A DNA stretch of 64,000 nt from a virus, in IMG/VR virus record IMGVR_UViG_3300043777_000056, positions 1 to 64,000 of that record; one strand, given 5' to 3'. Below are positions 42,755 through 51,265 of this stretch, piece after piece (the first letter of the stretch is position 1; each line of letters opens with the position of its first letter). A program made the translations under genes and the position numbers. The notes beneath the pieces are model-generated. The model saw only the letters and a list, made by a program, of their open reading frames with translations. It was not told where the DNA came from and made no database searches.

Positions 42755-43200
42755 CCCGAGTGCTATCTCCTGGAGCGCTACGCAAGCCGCTTGAGTCCAA
42801 GATACAGGAGCAAGTTTTCGAGTGGTCAAACTATTACTACGTGGCCGGCGTGGAAGGCAAGTTGCGAGACTACATGTTTGCCAACATGAATGGTACGCAG
42901 GTAGCTGGCAATTCAGCTCAACGCGCTCGATACATCAACGCCCTCAAGAAGCGAGGGCTCACGCCGGGTGTCTCTGATATCACGGTGGCATTGCCTCGCG
43001 GCAAGTATCACGGAATGTACCTGGAATTGAAGCGCGACAATAGCTGTGACACTACTGAGGATCAGGATGATTTTCTTGCTCGTATGCGCAAAGTAGGTTA
43101 CTATGCCGAAGTTGCGCACAGCTTCAATCAAGCGATTGAAATGATCGCTGGCTATATCTCACTCGGGGAGTTCTATGCGAAAGCTTGTAACCGTCCGTGA
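42748..43200 (+). CDS. VRR-NUC nuclease
   Basis: 150 residues. GVSDITVALPRG (G-V-S-D), the strand MYLELKRD (E-x-K) and TEDQDDFLARMRKVGYYAEV form the catalytic core of the VRR-NUC PD-(D/E)xK family, which cuts branched DNA such as junctions. It follows the YbcO-like nuclease and overlaps the RNA ligase start, so these are probably co-expressed DNA/RNA repair or junction-processing proteins. Confidence 0.88.
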   Translation: MVTRVLSPGALRKPLESKIQEQVFEWSNYYYVAGVEGKLRDYMFANMNGTQVAGNSAQRARYINALKKRGLTPGVSDITVALPRGKYHGMYLELKRDNSCDTTEDQDDFLARMRKVGYYAEVAHSFNQAIEMIAGYISLGEFYAKACNRP

Positions 43201-44248
43201 AGTCAACGAGGTTCTGCCGATTGAAGGCAAAGACCGTATCGAGCTGGTGAAAGTAGATGGCTGGCAGGCCATCACTCAGAAAGGCCAGTTCACTCCCGGC
43301 CAGCATGCGGTATACATCGAGATCGACGCGCTGCTTCCGCTGGAAAATCCAGCGTTCTCTTTCCTGCGCAAGAAGCCAGATCAGACGCATCACCGACTGA
43401 AGACCATGAAGATGGGCGGGGTGCTCAGTCAGGGTCTCCTGGTGCGTCTGGATGCGTCGGGCATGGAGCGTGTGTACGAAGAGGTAATGCTTGGTACTAC
43501 CGAGACATTCGATCTGGATACCTTACTAGGTATCAACAAGTACGAACCGCCTGAGACTCCAGAGGAGCGGCGCGGCCTGGGTCGGGTGATCACCTTCCCG
43601 TCGTTCATTCCGCGCTCAGATCAGGAGCGCTGCCAGAACCTTCGCTGCGAGATCATGAAGGCCATCGAGGAGCAGGATGTCTTCGAGGTAACCGAGAAAC
43701 TCGACGGCAAGAGAATCACGGTCTACACATTCCCCACGGACGTGAAGTTTGAGCAGATCAAGATCGGTGTGTGTAGTCGCAACCAGGAGATTGACTACAA
43801 TGCCGAATCGCCGGGAGAGTACTGGAAGACAGCTCTCGATGCCAAGCTGGATGAGGTTGCGGTCTATCTGACGCACATCATCGGTGGCCCCGTGGCCTTA
43901 CAGGGTGAACTGGTCGGTCCTGGAATACAGAGCAACCGTCAAAAGTTCAACGAGAAGAAGGTCTTCGTGTACGACATCTATTCGGTGCCGCACGCGCGCT
44001 TCCTGAAGCCGCACGAGCGCCATATGCTGTTCGCGCTGGTGAGGTTCAAGCTTGGCCTGGAAGTGCCGGTGGTGCCGGTCATTGTGCTACAGTCATTCCT
44101 GAAGCCGGTAGAGGAATTGCTGGCCGACGTGGAGACCATTGGGCGGCAGGTAGACCATCCTTTTGAGGGTGTTGTCTTCAAGTCGCAGCACACGGATCTG
44201 TGCTTCAAGGTCATCAACAATTCGTACCTACTTGAACACGGCGAATGA
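43175..44248 (+). CDS. RNA ligase, Rnl family with N-terminal OB-like domain
   Basis: 357 residues; ATG after GGGGAGTTCT, overlapping the previous gene by 26 bases. Residues 1-150 form an OB-like domain seen in DraRnl/Rnl5-type ligases. Motif I is EKLDGKRI near 174-181 with the lysine that takes AMP. Downstream come ALQGELVGPGIQ (motif IIIa/III region), EGVVFKS near 331 (motif IV) and CFKVINNSY near 343 (motif V). It would seal RNA ends with 3'-OH and 5'-phosphate. Whether it acts on tRNA or on ribozyme products is unknown. Confidence 0.88.
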   Translation: MRKLVTVREVNEVLPIEGKDRIELVKVDGWQAITQKGQFTPGQHAVYIEIDALLPLENPAFSFLRKKPDQTHHRLKTMKMGGVLSQGLLVRLDASGMERVYEEVMLGTTETFDLDTLLGINKYEPPETPEERRGLGRVITFPSFIPRSDQERCQNLRCEIMKAIEEQDVFEVTEKLDGKRITVYTFPTDVKFEQIKIGVCSRNQEIDYNAESPGEYWKTALDAKLDEVAVYLTHIIGGPVALQGELVGPGIQSNRQKFNEKKVFVYDIYSVPHARFLKPHERHMLFALVRFKLGLEVPVVPVIVLQSFLKPVEELLADVETIGRQVDHPFEGVVFKSQHTDLCFKVINNSYLLEHGE

Positions 44249-44910
44249 CGACTGATTTGTCGAGAACACCGTCCTTAGACGCCCTGACGTCGAGGGAGAG
44301 GGCCTTCGTCACGAACCCTAATGTTCTGGCGGATCCAGTGTTGGCTGCCATACAGAGCGGCTTTACGCCGACGTACGCGAAGCGCCGGGCCAACGCCCTC
44401 AGAAGGGAGCTGCATTACTACATCATTGCCGGCGAGCTAGCGCAGACGGCGCGTCGGGACATAGACGCCAAGACCGTGCTTGCTGAGTTGAGCAATCTAG
44501 CCTTCAGCGATGTCTTGGACTTCTTTGAGGCCGTGGATGATATCGACGAGGCAACCGGACTCTCCAACGGGACCATCATGGTTCCTAAGCAAAATCTCAA
44601 GGCCCTGCCGGCGCATCTACGCAGGCTGATTAAGCGCATCAAGTTCGACCGAATAGTCCTTGGTGACGGCAAGAGAGAGATGTTCTACGTCTCAGATATC
44701 GAGCTGCACGGAAAGGACTGGGCGCTCAAGGACATGATCGAGATCATGCGTCTCAAGCAATCCGGTGCTCCCAAGGATGAAACATCCCAGCTTCTTGAAA
44801 AGATGTCCGCCAACGAACTTGAAGAGATCGAACAGGTATTCTCCAAGGCCCGCGCGCGCCTGCGCCGAACCATTGACAAGAAAAGGGACGATGATGCCAT
44901 TGACGTCTAA
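44245..44910 (+). CDS. Terminase small subunit
   Basis: 221 residues, ATGA overlap with the RNA ligase. The N-terminal helix-turn-helix region (RERAFVTNP, AAIQSGFTPTYAKRRANAL) is typical of small terminases, which bind packaging sites. The next part (LSNLAFSDVLDFFEAVDD) and a coiled-coil C-terminus (LLEKMSANELEEIEQVFSKA) fit the oligomerising region. The large subunit lies 4.3 kb downstream, an unusual gap. Confidence 0.8.
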   Translation: MTTDLSRTPSLDALTSRERAFVTNPNVLADPVLAAIQSGFTPTYAKRRANALRRELHYYIIAGELAQTARRDIDAKTVLAELSNLAFSDVLDFFEAVDDIDEATGLSNGTIMVPKQNLKALPAHLRRLIKRIKFDRIVLGDGKREMFYVSDIELHGKDWALKDMIEIMRLKQSGAPKDETSQLLEKMSANELEEIEQVFSKARARLRRTIDKKRDDDAIDV

Positions 44911-46447
44911 ACCAGAAGAGTGTCCTAAATGTCGTTCTGATAAGTTGGTCTCGGCTGGCAAGTCAGGATCAAAACAGCAGCGGTGGCTGTGTAAGTCATG
45001 TAAGTGGCATGGCACTGGTCGTGCTAACGGCAATCGCGGTCACGTCGAGTTCGAGATCCTGAAGGGGATCAATGCTGATCTACCTAAGTCCAATGTCTAT
45101 CTGATCACCTATGCTCAGAATGACACTGGGGTACACAAGGGGTTCCTTGAGAACCTGGAGGCATATGCGAAATTCCGCCGGGCAAGTATTGTTGTCATAC
45201 CAGGATTGTATCGAAATCCTAGCCTTCCAATCCCTCCTCGATACGAACCAAGCTGGGATGCGAGCGTGCGCAAGTACCTCTTCGCAGGAAGATCAGATCT
45301 CGGACCAGTTGCGGTCTTGGGAGACCTACGAATCCAACCTACTGCGGTTACACCGCTTGTCGGGCATGAGAGCATCAGCGGCCATCGCTCCGCGATTATC
45401 GCGCACCCAAAACTGGCGCTCAAGACAATTGCCGAGCCGCAGAGCCGGCTACCAAAGATCCTCACCACAACTGGGGCCGTCACGAAGCAGAACTATTCCC
45501 ACACGCGGGCCGGGAAGATTGGTGAGTTCCACCACACTATCGGGGCGTGCCTCCTGGAAGTGGAAGGTGATGAGTACCACATACGGCAGATCAATGCGAT
45601 TCGTGATGGTTCCTTCATCGACCTTGAATGGCAGGTTTCACAGGGAGAGATTAAGGCAGCGCCGCCGGCTGAACTACTGCATCTAGGTGATGTGCATGCT
45701 TGGTTCGTGGACCAAGCGGTGAAGCAGGCAACATTCGGCAAGCGCGGCATTGTTGAGACGCTGGCGCCGAAGCGCATTGTGTTTAACGACACTTTCGATG
45801 CCTTCAGTATCAGTCACCATCACCGCAAGGATCCGTTCTTGCGCGCACTGAAGTCGGACACCGGGCTCAATCTGGTAGCGCGAGAGATGAAGGACACGAT
45901 TGACTTCGTGTTCGAGGTTACCCCGCCGGGCGTTGAAGCCGTGATCGTGCCCAGCAATCACGACGAACATCTGATGCGCTGGCTCAAGGAAAATGACTGG
46001 CGCGAGGATCCGGATAACTCCGAGTTCTACTTGGAGACTGCGCTGTACGTTCGCCGGAATGTCAAGATGGTGGGCGGGGTACCGGAGTTGCCGGATCCTT
46101 TCCAGTACTGGTTCCGAAAAGATCCACGTTGCCGAAAGAACTTCGTCCTGCTCAATCGTGGCGAGGAATACACGGTCAAGAACGTGGACGTGTCCAATCA
46201 TGGCGACCTGGGGGCGAACGGCTCCAGGGGCTCCATACGTCAGTACGCACGCATGGGATCTAAGACCATCAGCGGGCATACCCATACCTTCGGGATCGAT
46301 GAGGGCGCCTACTCTTCCGGCACCAGCTCGAACCGCAAGCGCGGCTTCAATCAGGGCTTGTCAACCTGGATGAACGGGCATACAATCCTCTACGCAAATG
46401 GTAAGCGTTCCTTGCTGATCATCATCAACGGGAAGTACAGACTATGA
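44891..46447 (+). CDS. Calcineurin-like metallophosphoesterase with N-terminal zinc ribbon
   Basis: 518 residues; start at ATGATG 44891, overlapping the small-terminase gene. Residues 7-40 form a zinc ribbon (CPKCRSDK...CKSCKWHG) like those of transposases. The phosphoesterase metal motifs follow: LLHLGDVHAW near 260, VPSNHDEHLMRW near 358, NHGDLGANGSRGS near 440 and SGHTHTFG near 460. These coordinate two metals to cut phosphoester bonds. The ribbon suggests a nucleic-acid substrate. The frame is open upstream, so the start is chosen by overlap and ribosome site. Confidence 0.82.
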   Translation: MMPLTSKPEECPKCRSDKLVSAGKSGSKQQRWLCKSCKWHGTGRANGNRGHVEFEILKGINADLPKSNVYLITYAQNDTGVHKGFLENLEAYAKFRRASIVVIPGLYRNPSLPIPPRYEPSWDASVRKYLFAGRSDLGPVAVLGDLRIQPTAVTPLVGHESISGHRSAIIAHPKLALKTIAEPQSRLPKILTTTGAVTKQNYSHTRAGKIGEFHHTIGACLLEVEGDEYHIRQINAIRDGSFIDLEWQVSQGEIKAAPPAELLHLGDVHAWFVDQAVKQATFGKRGIVETLAPKRIVFNDTFDAFSISHHHRKDPFLRALKSDTGLNLVAREMKDTIDFVFEVTPPGVEAVIVPSNHDEHLMRWLKENDWREDPDNSEFYLETALYVRRNVKMVGGVPELPDPFQYWFRKDPRCRKNFVLLNRGEEYTVKNVDVSNHGDLGANGSRGSIRQYARMGSKTISGHTHTFGIDEGAYSSGTSSNRKRGFNQGLSTWMNGHTILYANGKRSLLIIINGKYRL

Positions 46448-47046
46448 ATTTGACGTTGCCGGTGGACTCTCAGGTGCGCAAAGACATTCCTATCTACAGC
46501 GGTTTTCTGAAGTACTTCCCGGCAGCCATTGCTGGCGCGGCACGTCACTCGAAGCGCGGTAACGATAAGCACAATCCAGGACAGGAGCTGCATCACGCGC
46601 GCGGCAAGTCCATGGATCATGCTGATTGTATACAGCGTCATCTGGTGGATATGGCCGATCTAGAAGCCATCATAGAGCGTGGTGGTTTTGATGATAAGCG
46701 AGATCAGGAAGTAGTCATGGTGCTTCTTGAAGAAGCCGATGCTCTTGTGTGGCGCTCTGCGGCTCTTTCACAGAAACTGTACGAGACGTATGCGGGGAAG
46801 CCTTTGGCGCCCGCCGCTCGCGAGCCCAAGTCTGATGCTAGGATCAGTAAGCTTCAAAATGGTGACCGGGTAAAAGTAATAGCTGGTGGTTCATACATTG
46901 GCCGACGTGGAAAGATCATAGGTTTGCAGCCATCCAGCAGTCAGGGTGTTCCGATATTTGTTGTCGAGTTCGATGCCGATTTTGAGCATAGTCGCGGGAT
47001 CTTGGCCGCGCCATTCTATGCAAGTGAGTTGATCATATGCGAGTAG
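46444..47046 (+). CDS. dATP/dGTP diphosphohydrolase-like protein (DUF5664) with KOW-like tail
   Basis: 200 residues, ATGA overlap. The N-terminal half has YSGFLKYFPAAIAGAARHSK and NPGQELHHARGKSMDHADCI, the all-alpha MazG-like pattern of dATP/dGTP diphosphohydrolase domain proteins. Such enzymes trim dNTP pools; related ones serve phages that replace adenine by diaminopurine. The last 65 residues form an SH3/KOW-like unit (NGDRVKVIAGGSYIGRRGKI), an uncommon fusion. No PurZ-like gene is in the window. Confidence 0.75.
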   Translation: MNLTLPVDSQVRKDIPIYSGFLKYFPAAIAGAARHSKRGNDKHNPGQELHHARGKSMDHADCIQRHLVDMADLEAIIERGGFDDKRDQEVVMVLLEEADALVWRSAALSQKLYETYAGKPLAPAAREPKSDARISKLQNGDRVKVIAGGSYIGRRGKIIGLQPSSSQGVPIFVVEFDADFEHSRGILAAPFYASELIICE

Positions 47047-47462
47047 CAGCGAATGATGTCGAGCGTGTTCTTCAACAGGCCGAGGCCGAAGAGAAGCATG
47101 CGCGGGCTGATGTCGGTGTCAAGCGTTCATCCGATTTCGACAACCTTGTGGCCGCATTCAATCGGGCCCGAGAGCTGAGGGACAAGCCATTCCGCACCAC
47201 TATCCTGCGCGGGCGAAAGAGTCGCCAGCCACAGGATGTGATCGTTACCAACGAGGAGCGCAGTGAAGCTGGCTTTCTCTATGTTCTGTGTCTGGTACCG
47301 TATACCAAGCAGCAGCTCGATGCCGCCGGCACATACAAGTACGTCACTGACGTAGTGTCGCCTGAAGGAAAGGTTATCAAGCAGTTGTGGCATGATAGCG
47401 GTCTGACACCTTCATATCACCAGCAATGGATTCGAGCTGATCGACTACGCGAAGCCGCGTAA
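47037..47462 (+). CDS. Hypothetical protein, 141 aa
   Basis: Begins MRVAANDVERVLQQAEA, overlapping the preceding gene by 10 bases. A helical N-terminal half (FDNLVAAFNRARELRD) and a mixed C-terminal half (FLYVLCLVPYTKQQLDAAGT). No motif recognised; it is co-transcribed with two putative nucleotide hydrolases. Confidence 0.6.
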   Translation: MRVAANDVERVLQQAEAEEKHARADVGVKRSSDFDNLVAAFNRARELRDKPFRTTILRGRKSRQPQDVIVTNEERSEAGFLYVLCLVPYTKQQLDAAGTYKYVTDVVSPEGKVIKQLWHDSGLTPSYHQQWIRADRLREAA

Positions 47463-47471
47463 GAAGGGAGT

Positions 47472-48125
47472 ATGAGTCAAGAGATAATGACGACCGGGTT
47501 TGGTCTTCCGCCAACTAAGGCGGAGCTTGTTATTCCTCCTGAGATGCACTACAAGGCCAAGGACGAAAAGGCCACTCGCGGATCTATCCGCTGTTACCCA
47601 AGCCTGCATCTGATGAACCCCTTTGACGCGAAGCCGGAGGACATTCACATCGAGGATATTGCGCATCACCTTTCTATCATGAATAGGTACGCTGGCGCAT
47701 CTCCTGAGCCGTTGAGCGTAGCCGAGCATAGTGTGCGCGTGTGTCGCCGGGTGAGTTTGTCTGGCATAGCAATACACCCCAACCATGTTGGTGTTTGTGC
47801 TGATATCAAGCTCGCAGCACTCCTGCATGATTCTGAGGAGGCCTATTTGCTGGATATGCCTTCGCCTATCAAGCGCAATCCTCACATGCATGAGTACAAG
47901 GTGGCCGCCAGCGCTCTGCGCGTTGTGATATTCAAGCGCTTCGACTTGGATCCAGGCCTAGTGGAAGTCATCAAGTGGGCCGACGAGGAAGAGTACTACC
48001 GCGAGCGCCGGGAGATGTGGCCTGTAAAGTCGATAGACTACGTGGCTCCATGGGGCTGGCGCGAAGCCGAGAGAAAGTTCCTTGCTCTGTTCGAGATCAT
48101 TCAGGACCAAAGGGGAAAGCTGTGA
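47472..48125 (+). CDS. HD-domain phosphohydrolase (YfbR/DatZ-like)
   Basis: 217 residues after AAGAAGGGAG. MNPFDAKPEDIHIEDIAHHL, then VAEHSVRV, the HD pair LLHDSEEAYLLDMPSPIK and a final acid in VIKWADEEEYY give the four metal ligands (H...HD...D). Members dephosphorylate deoxynucleotides; DatZ relatives remove dATP. It lies in the same operon as the MazG-like 46444-47046 protein, suggesting control of dNTP pools. The exact substrate cannot be read from sequence. Confidence 0.82.
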   Translation: MSQEIMTTGFGLPPTKAELVIPPEMHYKAKDEKATRGSIRCYPSLHLMNPFDAKPEDIHIEDIAHHLSIMNRYAGASPEPLSVAEHSVRVCRRVSLSGIAIHPNHVGVCADIKLAALLHDSEEAYLLDMPSPIKRNPHMHEYKVAASALRVVIFKRFDLDPGLVEVIKWADEEEYYRERREMWPVKSIDYVAPWGWREAERKFLALFEIIQDQRGKL

Positions 48126-48712
48126 CAACTATTGCATTCCGCGACAACATTCTGGCGGCCGACCAGTGTCATACCGTCATGGAAAACGGAGAGGATCCGT
48201 CGTCGCGGTGCTATGCCAACAAGATTCGTCTTGTGAGCATCGGCGCGTATCACAGATTTGCAATTGCCACGAAGGGCGATTCCATTGATGGGGTTCTGGT
48301 TGAACGGGCGGTAAAATCTCACATTGAGAAAGCCTTGGAGGCCGGCATCGAGCCGCACCTAGATGAGTCATTCGATGACTGGGGCGTGGACATGACCAAG
48401 ACAAAATGGAACGATCCGGATGCCGGTACTGATGGCATCATACTGTATAGAGATCTACGCCACGAAAGGACCATTACCGCTTGGCTTATAGATGCCGATC
48501 CGCGAGTCATACGTCGAATCAAGAAGGGTGACTTCGTCTCTGTCGGTTGCGATTCCCCGCTTGCATTGGCCGCTATGGAGGCCAAGGCCGGCGCCGCGTT
48601 CGCGGTGTGGGTTGCTGCCAAATATGGCGTTGCAACTGCGGGCCCCGTGAACACCGTTAACGCTGCTACAATGGTGCTGAGTACTTCAAAGGTCAGCCCA
48701 TTGGATCAGTAA
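48122..48712 (+). CDS. Proteasome/HslV-like Ntn-hydrolase
   Basis: 196 residues; GTG start overlapping the HD stop (GTGA), AAAGGGG upstream. MTTIAFRDNILAADQC would expose Thr2 as N-terminal nucleophile after loss of Met. The repeated strand pattern (NKIRLVSIGAYHRFAIATKG, FVSVGCDSPLALAAMEAKAG) matches phage proteins of the HslV/proteasome-beta fold. They are thought to be peptidases, but targets are not established. A chaperone ATPase partner is not visible. Confidence 0.72.
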   Translation: MTTIAFRDNILAADQCHTVMENGEDPSSRCYANKIRLVSIGAYHRFAIATKGDSIDGVLVERAVKSHIEKALEAGIEPHLDESFDDWGVDMTKTKWNDPDAGTDGIILYRDLRHERTITAWLIDADPRVIRRIKKGDFVSVGCDSPLALAAMEAKAGAAFAVWVAAKYGVATAGPVNTVNAATMVLSTSKVSPLDQ

Positions 48713-49218
48713 TGCACATAGCCGTAAGCCATAACTCAACAGCAAAAACAATCGGCGCCATAGCTTTCGACTTCGAGAGCGTACTTGAGCCACATGAACA
48801 TCTGCAGCGCAGCATGCTGGTATTCGCCGGCTGGTACAAGGATGCTCCGCTATTCGCGGACTGGGCTGGCCGCAACATAGGCAAGCGTCACTACGTTTGG
48901 ACTCGCGAGCCGTTCGATGACATGAAGAAGATCAACAACGTCCTGGGCAACAATGGAGTGCTTGTTCAGAATTGGCCATGGAGAACCGGCGGTAGTCAGA
49001 CCGCATCGGTGCATACCCTAGTATGGGCCGCTAGTCACGTGCTTGGATCTGAGTTCCACGTTCCCAGTATCGCCACAGCCGGCCTGGAGGCCGCTGCGCC
49101 GCTGCATGACGCAGCCCTTATGGCGACCATGACTCAGGCCGCCCTGCGCGCCCTGGTGCTCCACGAGCGGCGCTATGGCAAGGGAAAGATGACCTACCCC
49201 AAAGACGGGGTAAAGTAA
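48712..49218 (+). CDS. Hypothetical protein, 168 aa
   Basis: Begins MHIAVSHNSTAKTIGAIA. An alpha/beta look with HYVWTREPFDDMKKINNVLG and a helical C-terminus rich in Ala (HDAALMATMTQAALRALVL). No family recognised. Precedes the large terminase. Confidence 0.55.
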   Translation: MHIAVSHNSTAKTIGAIAFDFESVLEPHEHLQRSMLVFAGWYKDAPLFADWAGRNIGKRHYVWTREPFDDMKKINNVLGNNGVLVQNWPWRTGGSQTASVHTLVWAASHVLGSEFHVPSIATAGLEAAAPLHDAALMATMTQAALRALVLHERRYGKGKMTYPKDGVK

Positions 49219-49262
49219 GCCATTGATATAAGCTGGTCCTTACACACGTAGGGAGTCCAGCG

Positions 49263-50876
49263 ATGCCCGTTATCGGGTCACTACCAAGAGACGTTAGTCT
49301 CACTGAAATTCAAGCCGCGCGCATGAGGCTTGATTTACGCGCCTTCGCCAAGGAAGCGTGGTCGCTGGTAGATCCGACTCCGCTGGTCTGGGGGTGGCAC
49401 CTGGATGCCATATGCGACCATCTTACCTATATTTCGCTTGGTGATATAAGATTCTTTCTTTGTAACCTACCTCCGCGCTCATCAAAATCTCTTATAAGCG
49501 CTGTAATTTGGCCTGTTTTTGACTGGATCATGACGCCCACGCGCGCATGGCTGACGGCCAGTTACTCGCTACAGCTGTCAAAGCGAGACTGCCTTAAGTC
49601 CCGCCGACTACTTGAGTCCCGCTGGTTTCAGGAACGCTGGCCCATACCATTCACCTTCGACGAGAAGTTGAAGCAGCAGTACTCGAATGTGTACGGCGGC
49701 CGGCGCGTATCCATCTCTACCGAATCGACCGCAACCGGAGAAGGCGGCAACATCATCCTGCTGGATGACCCGCACAATGCCCAGGAGGCTGAATCTCCAG
49801 TGGTGCGCGAGCGCACTTGTAAGTGGTGGGACGCAACACTGGCATCACGTTTAAACAACCAGAATATAGACCGCTGGGCGGTGATGGGGCAGCTTACCAA
49901 TCCCGAGGATCTTTTTCACCACATTCGCAATACCTTCGACATGTCAGATGTGGTGCAGCTCATATTGCCGAATGAGTTCGACCGCAAGCGTCGCTGCGTG
50001 ACCCGCATACCTGCTAGTCGCGTAAAGATCTTCCGTGATCCGCGCACTAAGCAGGGTGAGCTGCTGATGCCCCAGCGCCTCAACGAAGAAGCCTCGAAGC
50101 GCTTGAAGCGCTCGATGAAGACGAAGTACAACCTGCAGTATCAGCAGAGCACTGATGGCGGCGACGGCAACTTGATATCCAAGGATCACTGGATTCCATG
50201 GGAAGGTGACCCGCCAGAGGTTGACCACATCATTACGGCATGGGATACCGCGTACGGGCAGAAGCAGAAGAACGACTATAGTGCCCGAACCGATTGGGGG
50301 ATCTTCAAGCACTCCGCGATCAAGGAAGTTCCGGTCCTTGACCGAGAGGGCAATCAGCTGATGGACGATGAGGGCAATCCACGTACCCGCCGGCAGAAGA
50401 TGCCGGAGCGCTGGTGCGTCATACTGCTTGGTGGGTGGAAGGGGCGTCCTAAGCCGCATGAGTTGCGCCGTAAGGCCAAGGAGCATTACTTCCGGGTCAG
50501 ACCGGATTACACGTTGATCGAAAAGAAGGTCAGCGGTATAGACGTCATCAACAGCTTTAGGCTTCTCGGCATCCAGAGCGTTCGACCGATCAATATAGAT
50601 CACGGCGGCCGGGTTCAGATGGACATGACCCAGCGCATGAACATGATCTCGGAGATGTTCGAGGACGGCTGTGTCTACTACCTGCCCCGTATAAGCACTC
50701 AGGAGGTCATACAGGAGGTTTGCGCTTGGCCCGAGGTTGCGCACGATGACTACTGCTCGACCGTCTCCATGGCCCTGCAGTGGGCTCGTAGGCGTGGTGA
50801 GATGAAGCTATGGGAAGACGAGGAAGAGGACGGCACGGTTCGTTTGTTCAAACAAAGGAAGTCGATCTACGGGTGA
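49263..50876 (+). CDS. Terminase large subunit
   Basis: 537 residues after GGGAGTCCAGC. The ATPase has Walker A LPPRSSKSL near residue 69 (consensus PPRHGKS, so His-Gly replaced by Ser-Ser), Walker B NIILLDDPHN near 163-171 and coupling motif near 200. The RNase H-like nuclease has IITAWDTAYG near 325 and a late acidic HDDYCSTVSMALQW near 505. It pumps and cuts DNA during packaging. A GTTTAAAC lies at 49849-49856. Confidence 0.93.
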   Translation: MPVIGSLPRDVSLTEIQAARMRLDLRAFAKEAWSLVDPTPLVWGWHLDAICDHLTYISLGDIRFFLCNLPPRSSKSLISAVIWPVFDWIMTPTRAWLTASYSLQLSKRDCLKSRRLLESRWFQERWPIPFTFDEKLKQQYSNVYGGRRVSISTESTATGEGGNIILLDDPHNAQEAESPVVRERTCKWWDATLASRLNNQNIDRWAVMGQLTNPEDLFHHIRNTFDMSDVVQLILPNEFDRKRRCVTRIPASRVKIFRDPRTKQGELLMPQRLNEEASKRLKRSMKTKYNLQYQQSTDGGDGNLISKDHWIPWEGDPPEVDHIITAWDTAYGQKQKNDYSARTDWGIFKHSAIKEVPVLDREGNQLMDDEGNPRTRRQKMPERWCVILLGGWKGRPKPHELRRKAKEHYFRVRPDYTLIEKKVSGIDVINSFRLLGIQSVRPINIDHGGRVQMDMTQRMNMISEMFEDGCVYYLPRISTQEVIQEVCAWPEVAHDDYCSTVSMALQWARRRGEMKLWEDEEEDGTVRLFKQRKSIYG

Positions 50877-50943
50877 TGCGCGCCGCCGCTTATCGACATA
50901 ATGGTACGCTATCTGAGATCGCCAATAGAACAAGAGGTTGCAC

Positions 50944-51264
50944 ATGAAGACGTGGCATAAGGTAATACTGCACGACGGATTGGTGGCCGAGGTTGACGAC
51001 AAGACACTCAACGTAATCAATGCGTTGCGCGGACTTGAGCGTGAGTTGGCGATTGGCGTCATCGGTTCTGTGTACGCCGGCCGGGTGCTCAGCGCTGGGT
51101 CGGATGCCCCCGGTGACATTGCGTCGCTGCTGGCCGTGTTCGAGCCCGATGGATTGAACAATCTGGCAAGTGACATGTTCAAGGAACATAAGCGTTGCCA
51201 GGGTCTTGCGAGTCTTTGGCAGGGTAATGCCCCCGGCGTGAGTCGGAGTTTCAGGAACCAGTAA
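50944..51264 (+). CDS. Hypothetical protein, 106 aa
   Basis: Begins MKTWHKVILHDGLVAEV after AGAGG. A compact alpha/beta small protein between terminase and portal genes (ELAIGVIGSVYAGRVLSAG). Possibly a head-assembly accessory by position; no family recognised. Confidence 0.55.
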   Translation: MKTWHKVILHDGLVAEVDDKTLNVINALRGLERELAIGVIGSVYAGRVLSAGSDAPGDIASLLAVFEPDGLNNLASDMFKEHKRCQGLASLWQGNAPGVSRSFRNQ

Positions 51265-51265
51265 A

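Noticed and set aside
49944-50744. Long antisense frame opposite the large terminase
   Set aside because: It has no ribosome site or motif and mirrors codon bias of the real gene; a similar shadow lies opposite the portal (51572-52372).
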